Under the pieces are notes generated by a model. The model did no database searches. It was given only the letters and a program-made list of their open reading frames with translations, and was not told the DNA's origin. A stretch of 64,000 bases of DNA from Theobroma cacao. Its lineage: Eukaryota > Streptophyta > Magnoliopsida > Malvales > Malvaceae. The position numbers and the translations under genes were made by a program. This document shows positions 1-11,700 of this stretch, piece by piece. The first letter of the stretch is position 1. Each line of letters begins with the position of its first letter. The DNA lies in contig NC_030856.1 in the NCBI RefSeq assembly GCF_000208745.1, positions 6,812,448 to 6,876,447 of the forward strand, written 5' to 3'.

Positions 1-1485
1 GCTCAATTATTTATGTTAAAGACATATTATTAGGAGCATAAGGATAATAATTAAGACAAAAAATATATTATGTAGAGATTATGTGATATTTCAAAGTAGA
101 AAAATAACAACAAAATATAAAGTGGTAGATGAAAATATGCGTAAATATTTGATAAAAAATGGATATAAACAAATATCCGAAAAAAAAATTAAAAAAAAAT
201 ACTAAAAAGATGATAATGGTTGTAATAGTAAATATATATATATATATAATTGGGATCAATATTCATATTTAGATACTTGTAAACATAATATATATATATA
301 TAAACAAAAAATAAAAATAAAAAATAAAAACGACATGATACAAATATAAAAAATTATAAGAAAAATGAGATGATTGTTTGAGAAATTCCATGTAAGAAAG
401 GCAAAGAGTTGCTTCTTTTAAGTGGATTTTTTTTTTAGTGCGAAGTTTGAGACGAATTTTCACCGAACCGTCGGGATAAATCCGAACTCTAAACTCCAAT
501 ACCCATTAAGTCAAATAGCGTTGTTAAAAAAATAAATAAATAAAATAAAATAAATTTACATGATGTTGAATCCAAACTTAAATTAGTTAATTAGCTTAAA
601 TAAATATTACTAAATAAAGTTAACTTAATCGTTTAAAAAAATTAATTAATTGTTTATTTGATAAGTTATATAATCAAGTTAAACGTTAATCAACAATGTT
701 AATTAAAAGATATGGATCTAAATAAAAAAAATGAAAAATAATAATAATAATAAAATAAATAAATAATTCATGAAAAAATGGTAAAATAAATATATAAATA
801 AGGTGATAAATTATTAAATACATAATTGGATGAATTATGAACCGCTTAATTCAATAAACGCGTGCATGTAGATGTCATCATTCTATACTGTCATTGCATG
901 CCACATTTATTTTGCAAATGGTGCGGGAATCCCGATGATGGAATTTTCCCGAAGAGCTTGTAGAGACGAGGTCTTCCGGGGATATCTCTAGGTGAGGAGA
1001 ATTTTGAGACTTCACCAAAGCGTTGGGATGGTCTTCGAATAATTTTTCGATAAAAGATTACCGACTCCATTATTTAAAACAAACAAGTCATGACATCATT
1101 TTACGCTTGTATCATGTGCATACGTAAAACCAAATAAAAACTCTCAATCAGTCAATTTAATAAAAATTTAATTAATAAGTAGGGATTAAATTAAAAGTAG
1201 ACTATATTAAGATAACTTAAGATCAAATGGTACTGTTCGCGGAACGGGCGCCACGGAGGTGCTAACCCTTCTCCGTGCGTAACCGTACTCCTGAACTCAT
1301 CTCTAAAAATGTAAACCAGTTCTCGTTCTTTCGACGAACCTAAAATTAATTTAGGACTTCATCGATTAGAATCAGATTAATAGGTGACCAATCACACCTT
1401 AGAAAAAAGATTGGTGGCGACTCCCACACTATATAATTTTTGCCCGCGTCTGGTGGTTGGGTTTTTGGACCCGCACGTTACGACA
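1..1485 (+). repeat. Gypsy-type LTR, right-hand part (cut by the window edge)
   Basis: This stretch is colinear with the right part of the LTR at 38360-40819. Shared landmarks are a GATGTCATCATTCTATACTGTC-type block near 870, a 'cacggaggtgctaacccttctc' type block near 1250, and the terminal GTTACGACA at 1477-1485 matching GTTACAACA at 40811-40819. The left end lies outside the window, so it may be a solo LTR or the 3' LTR of an element to the left. The + strand is inferred from the orientation of the better-defined copy. Small ORFs here are not genes. Confidence 0.8.
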
Positions 1486-1674
1486 AGTACAAGAGAAGAA
1501 GATGTTATGTGAACAGGTACATTAGAACAAGGTAAAAGAGGGAAACACTTGTACTTTAGGAAAAGGCTAACTACCTCCATATCTGAGCCACTAAGCCAAA
1601 ATCTCCAAAATATCTCAAAATGGAAGTAACTAGTAATTCCTACCACTTATTTTGGGTTGCTTCCACTGCTATTC

Positions 1675-1728
1675 GTATGTAGTAGTGCTTCACTTGCTCT
1701 AGTTGTTTTGCGTAATGTAGCACTTTAT
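1675..1728. repeat. 35-bp minisatellite, left part
   Basis: One full unit starting CTTGCTCTAGTTGTT at 1693 and the tail of a previous unit (AGTAGTGCTTCA). The same unit occurs twice at 3693-3762, on the other side of a LINE fragment, so one array appears to have been split. Confidence 0.6.
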
Positions 1729-3692
1729 TGTTTTTTTTTTGGAAAAGTATGGGAAAGTCTATCATTTAAAAGGGGAAAATGTTGAACAAAAAGGATGTGG
1801 GTAATGGTTAACCAAAAAAAAAAAAACTTCTTACCCCACGAGAACCATAAGTTGCTCTAAATTAGGGGTCAGTAAGCCAAATAATCCTGCATAAAATATA
1901 CAGCCTTTATTCCACTCATAAGAAGCAAAATACTTACACCTAACTCATAGATAGCCACAACAAGCAAGAAGCAAGAAAAATTTTATCACAAAAGACAAGG
2001 GTACAAGAATCAGAAACAAGAACAAGCTAAAGATGGCATTAGGCATTCTCATTGATCTAGAGAAAGTTTTGAAAGCATGATGCACCTCTTTTAGCTTGGC
2101 AATCAACTTTGTCATTAGCCAATCTAGGAATGTGCATGATATTCCAACAACTAACTGAGTTGAGAGTCCTAAGGATTTGGATGATTAACGGCCTAAGCTT
2201 CCATGGAACTTCAGATGGCTTCTTGATCCAACAAACCACATTCTTAGAGTTAATCTCAATTATAAAAGAGTGAAAAGAATTCCACCTTGAAATCGCATAA
2301 ATCAAAGCTGCCTCTTTGATCACCAGAAGTTCAGCACGGTTGGCGTACAAGATCTTAACAAGTTTAGAGAAAATGATAAGATTGACTCTGTTTTCATTAT
2401 GCAATATACCGCTAATTTTGGAATCACTAGGGTAGCCTTTCGTAGCCCCATCAATGTTAAATTTAAAGACCCCAGTTAGAGGCTTGGACCAAGTTTCCAC
2501 CTCTACTGCCATTTCTTTTTGTACTAGGAACAATACCAGCATTAAGGAATCACGCAAGATCACCTACAGAGGAGTTAGTATGAGGCTATTTCATATTAAT
2601 CCACCCGACAATTCTAATTTTAATGAGCTCAAAGATTGAGCAGTCATCCCATTGTTTGCCCCTAAACACCACTTCATTCCGAGTTATCCAAATAGCCATA
2701 ACAATGGCATACTAACCCATTTTCCAAATTTCACCATTTTTAAAAGTGTAAGCAAAACCAAGCCAATTAAGAAAACAATTGAGTGGGTTATTATGTGAAA
2801 CCTAATCAACGCTCCACAAAGCACACCAAAGTTGCTAAATAAGCCAAGATTTTTCACAAGCAAAGAATAATTGATGTACCGTTTCAAGCTCACTTCTACA
2901 CAAAAGGCATGCGGCTGCATTACTACTAATAGCACCTCTCTTGGCAAGCATTTCTCAAACTGCCAAGCAGCTTCTCACAAGCTGCCAGCAAAAACCTCTA
3001 TTTTGTATAGAGCCAATCCCAATCAAATCATCTTCCAATGATTTGGATGAGGGGTGATAGTGAATTAAACATGCCAACAAAAAGAATTAAAGGAGTATTC
3101 ACCTCGAGAGGTCCATTTCTAGATGAGTTTGTCTTAAAAGTCCTTATTAGTCACCTGGTCATCCAGCAAAAAGCAAAAGCAGTCCCATTGTTCACATTCC
3201 AAATCAAAAACGTCTCTCCAAAGTTCAATTTTCCAAGACTAGCTATTCTCATTCCATTCCCCGAATTCATAAACTTTTCCTTCCTTCTTGTGCACAAGTG
3301 CAAATACTCTAGGAAAAGTCGTTTTCAAGACGAGGCCTTCAATCCATTCCTCCCCCCAAAACTTGATTTTAATACCGACACCCAAAAATAAGTGCATGCC
3401 CTCGGATACAAAACTACTATGCTCACAAATACCTTGAAGTGGTTTGACAATATTTTTCCACATGACAGAGGCTTTATTTCTACCACCAAGACTAGGAATC
3501 AAGCTGTTATGATCTAACCCCAATTTACCATCGACGACTTGCCTCCAAAAGCTTTCAAGTTTGTTATCGTATCTCCAAAATCATTTGTTAAGAAGAGCTC
3601 TATTTTTAAGCTTGAGCTCCACCATCCTAAGGCCACCTAAGTCTTGATAGTTGCACGCATTTGCTCAGTTGACATAACAAAGTAGCCCTTTT
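1729..3692 (-). mobile_element. LINE retrotransposon, 5'-truncated 3' portion
   Basis: Read on the minus strand this is the end of a plant L1-type LINE. In order, it shows the region after the reverse transcriptase (3523-3239, with KIKFWGEEWIEG), a zinc-binding reverse-transcriptase-tail region (2947-2684) and an RNase H-like domain (2563-2057). A T-run at 1731-1742 on the + strand is the probable poly(A) tail. Frames are broken between the pieces. No endonuclease or reverse transcriptase core is present, so it is a dead 5'-truncated insertion. The left limit is inferred from the tail and the flanking minisatellite, not from a clear target-site duplication. Confidence 0.75.
2057..2563 (-). 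pseudogene. LINE RNase H-like domain remnant
   Basis: An open stretch of 168 residues resembles the RVT_3/RNase H domain at the end of plant non-LTR ORF2. It has FKFNIDGATKG (first catalytic Asp in the NIDGA motif), an A-E-L pair near residue 78 (RAELLVIKEAAL), IEINSKNVV (the 'E-D-S' position, with Asp replaced by Asn), and the terminal region PRLANDKVDCQAKRG that normally holds the last acidic residue. The substitution at the third position and the loss of upstream domains argue against activity. A second, better conserved example lies at 17119-17556. Confidence 0.7.
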
Positions 3693-3762
3693 CTTGCTCT
3701 AGTTGTTCTTCGTGAAATAGCGCTTCACTTATTTTAGTTGTTTTGTATGAAATAGTGTTTCA
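3693..3762. repeat. 35-bp minisatellite, right part
   Basis: Two successive 35-bp units (3693-3727 and 3728-3762) share the frame CTT..TTAGTTGTT....TGAAATAG.G.TTCA. A third, diverged unit follows. It continues the array seen at 1675-1728. Confidence 0.65.
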
Positions 3763-4298
3763 CTTGTAATGGTTGTTCTCACTGTTCTTTGTACAATATT
3801 ATACTGTAAAATAATTCTTTAGAGAATTGTATTAACCAAAATCAAGTATTTACAATATTTATATGGAACAGCAAACTTTAGAGTTTTGGTTTTTATTTTT
3901 TCTTTGAGCTATGATAAAATGATTAAAATGATGGGCAAATTGCATTAAGTTTAATGCTGACAGTTCATGAATAAAGGAGGCAGCTTCAAGTATGGAAAAA
4001 ACCAATCACCTTTAAATAGCATTACTAGAAAATTCAATCATAACCTGCCTTTAAAGAAAAGAAACACTCTGCTTTTATCATGAACTACTTTAAAATAACC
4101 AAAAATGAAAAACGCCGATGCCTCCGACCATAATGTCCTAAAGTAACAGGAAATAAATTCTATATTAGCTCTTAGGTCATCCTTTGGGTAGCTTCCTTGG
4201 CAAGTACCTTCTCTTTGGCTTTGGTTCTCACTAGGGATTTGGAACCCATGATACTGCCACCCCATTTCTTCCTATATTCATCATACTTGTCATTGACT
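3763..4298. other. Intergenic, no gene recognised
   Basis: AT-rich sequence downstream of the RLP pseudogene (which reads leftwards). It may include the pseudogene's old 3' UTR. An open stretch at 4038-4265 (minus) has no recognisable domain. Confidence 0.5.
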
Positions 4299-6020
4299 TT
4301 AGAATATTGATTGTATTGGCTTATTTATTCTTCCTCTAATTTTGTGAATTTGCCTTTTGACTTTTTGGTTTGGGCCGATCTGGATTATCTTCACTAGCCA
4401 AGCTGGTTTTCCTGTTATGAATACATTGTATCCCATGCTCAATGCGAACACAGGTCCACATCCATAACCCATCATTGCACATTTCCAAGTAAGTGTTCTT
4501 CCATAATCATCATCTTCATCAAATATTGATGGAGGAAGTTTTGTTCCCTCACTTTCGCCGCATTCCTTTGACAATGGAAACACACATAACCGTAAGTTAC
4601 CAATGTAGGAATCATTTGTGAAAGTATCAAATTGATTTCCTCTAGGAACCGATCCCATGAGATTGTTTTGAGAAAGATTTAACATTGTGACAAATATCAG
4701 ATTCCTTAATTACATAGGGATGCTTCCTTCAATCATATTTGATGAGAGATCTACTGGTTCGAGTGCTAACAAATTCCCCAATGATGATGGGATTTGACCT
4801 GTTAGGCTGTTAAGAGAGAAGTTGAGGACCAAAAGATCTTTAAGTTCTCCCACTACTTCAGGAACCTGTCCTTCTAATTGATTGCCTGAAAAATCAATAG
4901 TTGTGAAAATATCTAATATTTTCTCAAAATTTATCTCCAATCCTTTGATTCTTAAAATCATGGAATCATAATAATAGAACTCTCCAATATAATTTGGACC
5001 AGTTGGCTCTTCATGGATATTTTTCTTAGCCTTCAAATTTCGAAAGAATGTGGTTGGCAAGGGGCCATTGAACTCATTTTGAGAGAGATTGGTGATTCGC
5101 AAACTAGTAAAGAAAGATGTGCCCCCTCAAATTTGGTATTGGACCATGAAATTTATTAGATCGCAGGACAAGGATTTGCAGACTTGAAAGTACACCTAAC
5201 AAATGAGGAAAGGAGTCTTTCAAGTTGCTGTTGCCCAAATCTAAAACTTCCAATTCACTGCAATTCACCAAAGATTGTGGCATGGATCCTTCTAGTTGGT
5301 TGTCTTTGAGGTTAAGGCTTCTCGACAAATTACCTTCATCAGTACACATCCTTGGGATTTTGCCATCGAAGTTATTCATTCATAAATTCAAACAGAGACG
5401 AAGTCATAATTTCCAAGACATTTTGGAATGATTCCACTCAAGTTGTTCTTTGACAAGTTGAGGACTTGAGGGAAAGTTATATTGCAAAACCCTGAAGGGA
5501 TTTCTACTGTCAATTCATTTTCTGAAATGAAGAGATGATGTATTGTCTGTGGGGGAGTAGGAAGTGGTCCTTGAAGCGAATTTGAACGAAGGTCAATTGT
5601 CTGAAAAGTCTTCCTAGGAAATTGCTCTTCATTTGTCAACAAATTGTTAAATGCTGATGATGGCAATAAACCATGGAAATTGTTAAAAGAAAAATCCAAC
5701 TTAATTAGTTTCTTGAAATTCCCAAAAACATCTGGAATTTGACCTTCAAAATTGTTAAATTTTAAATGTAAGAAAGTGATTTTGGTGAGGCTTCCAAGAG
5801 ATGAAGGGATAGACCCTGTGAAATCACAAAAAGAAAGGTCAAGTTCTTCCATTTCAAGATTTCCAATTGAGTCTGGTAACTCCTCTGAGAAACTTGCTCC
5901 TGCAAGGGAGATAACCAGTGAGATTAGGATTACGGGTTAATATGATTTTTTCTAGATATGGAAAGCAGAAAATTTCACTTCGAAATTCCCCTTGCTGTAA
6001 ACCTTTGACTTTAATATGAT
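4299..6020 (-). pseudogene. LRR receptor-like protein (RLP, Cf-type) pseudogene
   Basis: On the minus strand the pieces read as the C-terminal two-thirds of a Cf/RLP12-type receptor-like protein, which lacks a kinase. They are LRRs (about 6000-5388, 5379-5104), the loop before the last LRR block with an acidic YYYDSM-like segment (4710-5102), last LRRs, the NQFDTF..SYIGNLRLC..PL..ECG juxtamembrane motif, and a membrane segment with MMGYGCG...MGYNVF and a basic tail (4299-4685). Breaks: an in-frame stop near 4708 (a Gln position turned TAA), a stop plus frameshift near 5380-5390, a frameshift near 5103-5120, and a lost LRR piece with a frameshift near 5890. The signal peptide and first LRRs were not found. 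Copy B keeps only a 245-base fragment of it (47751-47995). Confidence 0.85.
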
Positions 6021-8421
6021 CAAATGTTTCCACATTAAGAAAAGTTATTAAATCAACATCTCAATGGTGACAGAAGCACTAGAACAAGGTGTAAAATAGT
6101 AGTTTGAGAAGAAAGGCAAATCAGAGAAGGTTTTGGTGCAAGACGGACTATATAGAATACTTGCCGGTTATGAATAAGAACATTGTTCACAAGCTTATTA
6201 GGCTTAGTTTGTAGGTAACATTTAGTTTCCGGAGTACATTATACAAGCGAAAACAAAGATTTGCACAATGAACATTAGTTTGCAGGCTTCAAACTTTTAT
6301 TTAGGAACTAATTAAGTGAGGTGGTCTGGCCGTCTCCAAGGGCTGCAATGCCACCATATTGCCACAATGTAAGCAATAAGATTAGCCTGGATTGTTATAG
6401 TAACATATTTGGATCCTCTTCATTACGAACCAGCAATTATACAGCAATTATAGAATCAATGTGGTTTGCAACCCACCTCTTCACAGTCAAGAGTCCATTC
6501 CAGGAGCTGTCGCTTAGATTATTTGCGGCAATGAGTCATTTGGAAAATTTCCATAACAAAACTCATTGTTCTCAAGAAAAGATACATAGAAACCTCTAGG
6601 AGAAGGCCTATAGACATTTTGAGATATTTTGAATGGCTTTTGATTATAAATGTGCCATGGACAAAAGAAGTAGGGAGTGAACAGAAAAGAAGCCATGATT
6701 AATGGTGGCTAGCTAGCAGCTTTGCTGGTTTAATCTGTATTAAAGAAAAATGTTGGAGTTAAAACTTAAAACCAATGCTGAAAACTTTGTTAAAAATTTA
6801 GCACATAGCTATCTCAGCATTTCAGTTTTACCTTGAAAACAAAAAATTAAATAATTAATAAAAACTGGTTAGCATATGCAGGCCGAAAAATTGACTTGTA
6901 AGCTAATAGTAGTGTAATAAAAGAATGATGAAAATCCAAAACTATTGTGCATCTAATTAATTTCTTCCCTCAAATTTTCTTTAAACGATTTGAAAAATAA
7001 ACTTAAAAGGAAAAATATAGCTTCCTTAATCAATTTAGATAACCTGAGTAGACAAAACATGAATTTCCTTATTATCTTTCTTATATATCAGAAGTTTCTG
7101 TAGCAGAAACTAAGGTTTACTTTAACGTGTAGTTGTGAAGATAAACAGAGATCAAATTATTATGAATACATTGTCTTATTGTGCTCTATTCCAATTTCTG
7201 TGTAATTATTTGAAATTTTCCAGAACTTTGAGATAACTTAAATCAGAATCAACCATCACTTGCTTAATCAAATCATCACCTTAATTTCTCACTATTTAAA
7301 CCCCAATTTCATGACCCTCCACCTACTTTTATGTTTTGTAATGTGTCGTGAGCAGGCCTAAGGCCCAAAGCCATATGGAGTCCTATCAGAAGGTTCTTAT
7401 GTGACTTCAAGAATAGATATTCCATCTGTCCCAAAAAGGATAGGCTATATATTCCCTAACAATTGTCAGCTGTCAAGGAAGGATACCAACCGTACGACTA
7501 TCTCTTCTTTCTCCCTCATATCCTCTCCCTCTCTATTCTGTCCTTCTCTTCCTCCTTTGGTGAGTTCTTACTCACTTATAAAGCATAAGAAAAGGAATCA
7601 CAAGAAAACCTCTGATGTCCCATTTTTGTGCAGGCCCAGACGCATCATCTCAACCCAGATCATCCCAGTCCATGTCCAACAACATCATGCATTTACAAAG
7701 ACAAATCGAAAGTAATCTATAATATTTATTTATTCATATTGGTTGTTTTAAGACTATGCATCACCAATATTACATGGATAATCATATTAAAGTATTATAA
7801 TTGATTAACAATGTAACGAGTAGAACCTAATTGTGTCGTTAGTGTAGAATTCACTAAAAGCTTGAGCTATTACAAGTTAACGAAATACATAATTTAAAAA
7901 AAAAAAACCTAATTTTTGGACACCTATAAAAGTTAAGTTATATTTGTAAAGTTAAGTTCAGAAATATAAGCAATATAAACTAAATCTTATATCTCTATTA
8001 GTTTTTCTTTAGGAGATTATATTTACAAATAAAAATTATAATTAAATTAAATAACTTTTGATATATATTATAATATAAAATACACTTTTAAATAAACCAA
8101 AAGTCATACACCCATAAAATAGATCTATATAGTACAATAATAAATTTATTTGGACTGGATTATCATAGCATAACATAAAACTAAAGACAATTATGAAAGT
8201 TCAATAAATTAAAGATAACATCTTAAAGCAACCGGCTTGCGAAGAAAAGAAAATCAAGGCAGGTACTCACCTCCAAAATAAAGAAAAAGGAAACAACCAA
8301 TTATTGGGTAAAATAAAAGCATCTTGACATTGATACGTTGAACCTGCACTCAAACTTCATTTTCTCGATTTGGGATTAAAAGGAATCCAATGGAAATGTC
8401 ATCAACATGATGGTATTTTCA
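6021..8421. other. Intergenic between RLP pseudogene and RLK A
   Basis: No gene supported. The whole stretch is repeated at 47996-50396 with scattered substitutions. An open frame at 7401-7715 (+) exists in both copies, but the few differences inside it change amino acids as often as not and it has no recognisable domain, so it is left out. The part next to 8422 should contain the 3' UTR of RLK A. Confidence 0.5.
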
Positions 8422-8783
8422 TCAAGCCCTTTTGTTTGAATCCTTCAAAAACTTGATTTTGATCTTCTTCAGCTTAGCAACAACGATTTTCATGTCAATC
8501 CTCTCTTCTGGCAACTCTTCTGAACATTCTAAAGCCAATTGTAAAATAGACAATGCACAATCCTTTATGGCAAAATGTTCTCGCTCCTTGCTACTGATTA
8601 GCAAATTGGCATCTATAACTTGAGTTAATGCAAATGGTAACGACTTAGTCAACCAATGTTTTAAGCTCATTTCTCCAACAAACATTACATCCGTGGGCTT
8701 CTTTCTTGTTAAGGTTTCAATTAGAAGAATACCAAAACTGTACACGTCGCTTTTTATGGAAACAATTCCTTGTGTTCCGTATT
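8422..8783 (-). CDS. RLK A exon 4
   Basis: 362 nt. Acceptor CTTACATGTAG|AATACGG; completes the APEYG motif and the rest of the kinase C-lobe (SDVYSFGILLIE..R..P; C..ELPEERIDMK), ending KDSNKRA and a TGA stop. The intron before it is only 96 bp. Confidence 0.9.
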
Positions 8784-11700
8784 CTACATGTAAGTCAATA
8801 AAACCATCGTCAAAGTATGCAATGATTTTACATGAATTATCGTAATAGATAAAGAAAAAGTCTAAAGTTTAAGCATTACCTGGTGCCATATACCCAATCG
8901 TTGCTAGTGTTAGGGTTTGTACCGTTGAATCCTCTTCACCTAACAGCTTTGCAATGCCAAAATCACCTAAATGTGCAACCATATCTTCATCTAATAAAAC
9001 ATTGCTTGGTTTTAAATCACAATGGGCCATAGGGATGGTCTGACCATGATGGAGGTATTCTAATGCAGATGCCACATCAATCATAATGTTCAACCTATGC
9101 AAGATATCAAGAAAATAGTTATGAGAATACAACCACTTCTCGAGGCTTCCACTAGGCATGAATTCAAGCACCAAGGCTTTAAAATCAACATTGCAGCAAC
9201 TACTAATGATTTTGACTAAATTTCGATGGCGAATGTTGCGCAAGACCTCACACTCAATGTCAAAGCTCTTGAATGATCCTTCTACCTCCAAATTAAAGAC
9301 TTTTATGGCAATGTTCAATCCATCTGAAAGAGAACCTTGGTATACCGAGCCAAAACTCCCTGCACCAAGTAGTTTGCTTTCACAAAAACCATTTGTGGCT
9401 TGATAAAGCTCTTGGTATGAAATTCTTCTCCACTTTGCTAAACCAATCGAATTTTCTCGATCAATATTTTGCTTTGAATGCTTTCTTCGACTTTGGAAGA
9501 AAACGACAATTAAGGCTAGAATTAATAGTGTTGAGCCAACTGGCAATAGAATAAATTCAATAAGCTTAGTAGCTTTCCTTGAATGTTTAGCAGAATTTGT
9601 TTTGCATGGTGGGAGTTTCAGTCGAGGTGCACCGCATAGCTCTTCATTCCCCATAAATGATTGAATCGAGTAGTTGGCAAAGGGTCCTGCAGTAGGAATT
9701 TCTCCATGAAGTCTATTAAATGAGACATTCAAATACTCGAGATTCAAGAGTTTTTGCAAGGACTTTGGAATAATTCCAGAGAAATTATTTCTTGATAGAT
9801 CTAAGAACTTCAACTCTGTCAGCCCACCAAATAACTCAGGTATAGATCCTTGCAATCTGTTACCGGATAATGAAAGATAAGTTAGGTCTTCTAGATCACC
9901 AATGCTCTTTGGAATTTCACTTGATAATTGATTTTCTGAAAAATCAATAATTATAGCAACCTTCCACTTTCCAAAGTCAATTGGGAGAGCCCCACTGAGA
10001 AAATTGGAAGACAAGTTTAGTTGCAAGATATCTGTAAGCCTTGTGAAGGTTGAGGGTATTGAGTTTGCAAACTTATTGGAGTCCAAATATAAATGTCTAA
10101 GAGAAATGAGATCACCCAAACATTCTGGTATTGGTCCAGCAAATTTGTTACCTGTGAGGTACAAGAAACCCAAAATCTTCAGATGGCATAACTCAGATGG
10201 AATGGATCCTTCTAAGTTATTGCCTTCAAGAGAGAAACCTTGCAACTTTTCTAATCTTCCAATTGTGGTGGGAATAGATCCAATCAATTCATTGTGAGCT
10301 ATGTTCAAGCTGATCAAGTTGATTAGGTTGCCAATCTCTCCAGGAATGTTGCCTCCAATGTTGCAATCCATAGCATCTAATTTTTGTAAGGAAATAGAGA
10401 GATTTCCTATAGAGATAGGAAGTTCACCATCGATCAATGGATTATTAGTAAATTGCAAGACTCTCAAGTCTTTGCAAGATGCTAAAGATGAGAGAAAGCT
10501 CAATTTTGGGGATGAAGGTGTGCTAGCCAAATTATTAAACTGTAGATTGAGAAAATGTAGATCTCTTAGATTTCCGAGGTCATTAGGAATATATCCAGAA
10601 AATGAATTAGCTGACAAGTCCAGGTCTGTTAACTTAGAGGCATTAGAGATGGAGGTAGGTATTGTTCCATTTAACTTATTTAAACCAAGTAGAAGCCTTT
10701 CAAGTTTTGGAAGCCAAAGTCCTGTGCTCCATGGAAGACAACCTGAGAGATGGTTTAAATCAAGTGCAATGATCCTCATAGTTGAGCTATTAAAGATACC
10801 AGGAGGGATATGTCCAGAGATATTGTTCGATTCAAAATTGAAAATTTCCAATTTTGGTAGGTTGCCTATCTCAATTGGTATTTTACCTGCCAGCAAATCA
10901 AAAGAGTCATTTGGATTATTCTCCAATGATCTAGAAGTAAATAACAAAATTTATCATAAAAGTTTTACGCATGTCTGTATATTTATATTTTATATTATAA
11001 ATACATATAACAAATAGTGAAACAAATAAATTACTTTCAAAAGTATTAGGTTACCAGTCTATTGTAGAATTTCACTTGCATAATGAAATTAGTCCATTAA
11101 TTATTTTTAAATTGAGCAACAAATTATATGGTTAATTTGTTTGTCAAACGGAACAATCAAAAATATAAAAGAAAATTTAGCATTTAGATAATACAAGGCA
11201 ATATAATCTTGCACTTTGTGGCTAATTTATTATTTTCCTTTTCAATTTATATAATATAACGAAATTATATTAGAAAAGTTGAAACATTAAACCATCAACT
11301 AAATATTGAGGGCTAGGGAAGGAGAAAGGATGACAAATAACACAATGAGGAGGAGGGAACAATTTGAGAAGATGGACATCCAACAAAGGAAGAATGAAAC
11401 ATCAGGACTTGAAGAATGGAGAAGCAAACTTTTCACAATCTTTGTGGACAATACCATTTCCATAGTGTCATGGCGGGAAGTGAAGAAATGGTTCGACAAG
11501 TTTGAAGTGGTTGTTAACCTTGACCTAGGAAGTAGAAGCAAATCATCTTGAGGTAAGAACTATAAATTTGTGTTTGTTAGATATGCTACATTGAGGAGAT
11601 GCAAAGCACTATAAAATATGGGAGTGGTAGAAAAACAGAATGAGGCACTCTGAAAGTTAAAGAAGTTGATTATGAGTGGCAATCCAAAAAATGAAGATGG

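Noticed and set aside
6321..6696. Open frames on both strands near 6321-6696 and 48295-48573, considered as the missing RLP N-terminus
   Set aside because: No signal peptide plus LRRNT pattern and no Cys-pair motif could be read in any frame; not linked to the RLP pieces.
7401..7715. 104-residue open frame (+) present in both duplicate copies
   Set aside because: Conservation is explained by the recent duplication. The few differences include replacements (I/R, I/L, S/P, K/Q) with no sign of purifying selection. No domain; Ser/Pro-rich from a pyrimidine-rich stretch.
10004..11017. Plus-strand open frames opposite the RLK exons (also 51979-52908, 22182-22574, 56427-56816)
   Set aside because: Shadows of the LRR and kinase exons on the other strand; the LRR periodicity reads only on the minus strand.
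11299..11551. Both-strand open frames at the LINE start
   Set aside because: Only the + strand carries the ORF1 RRM-like signature; the minus frame is its shadow.
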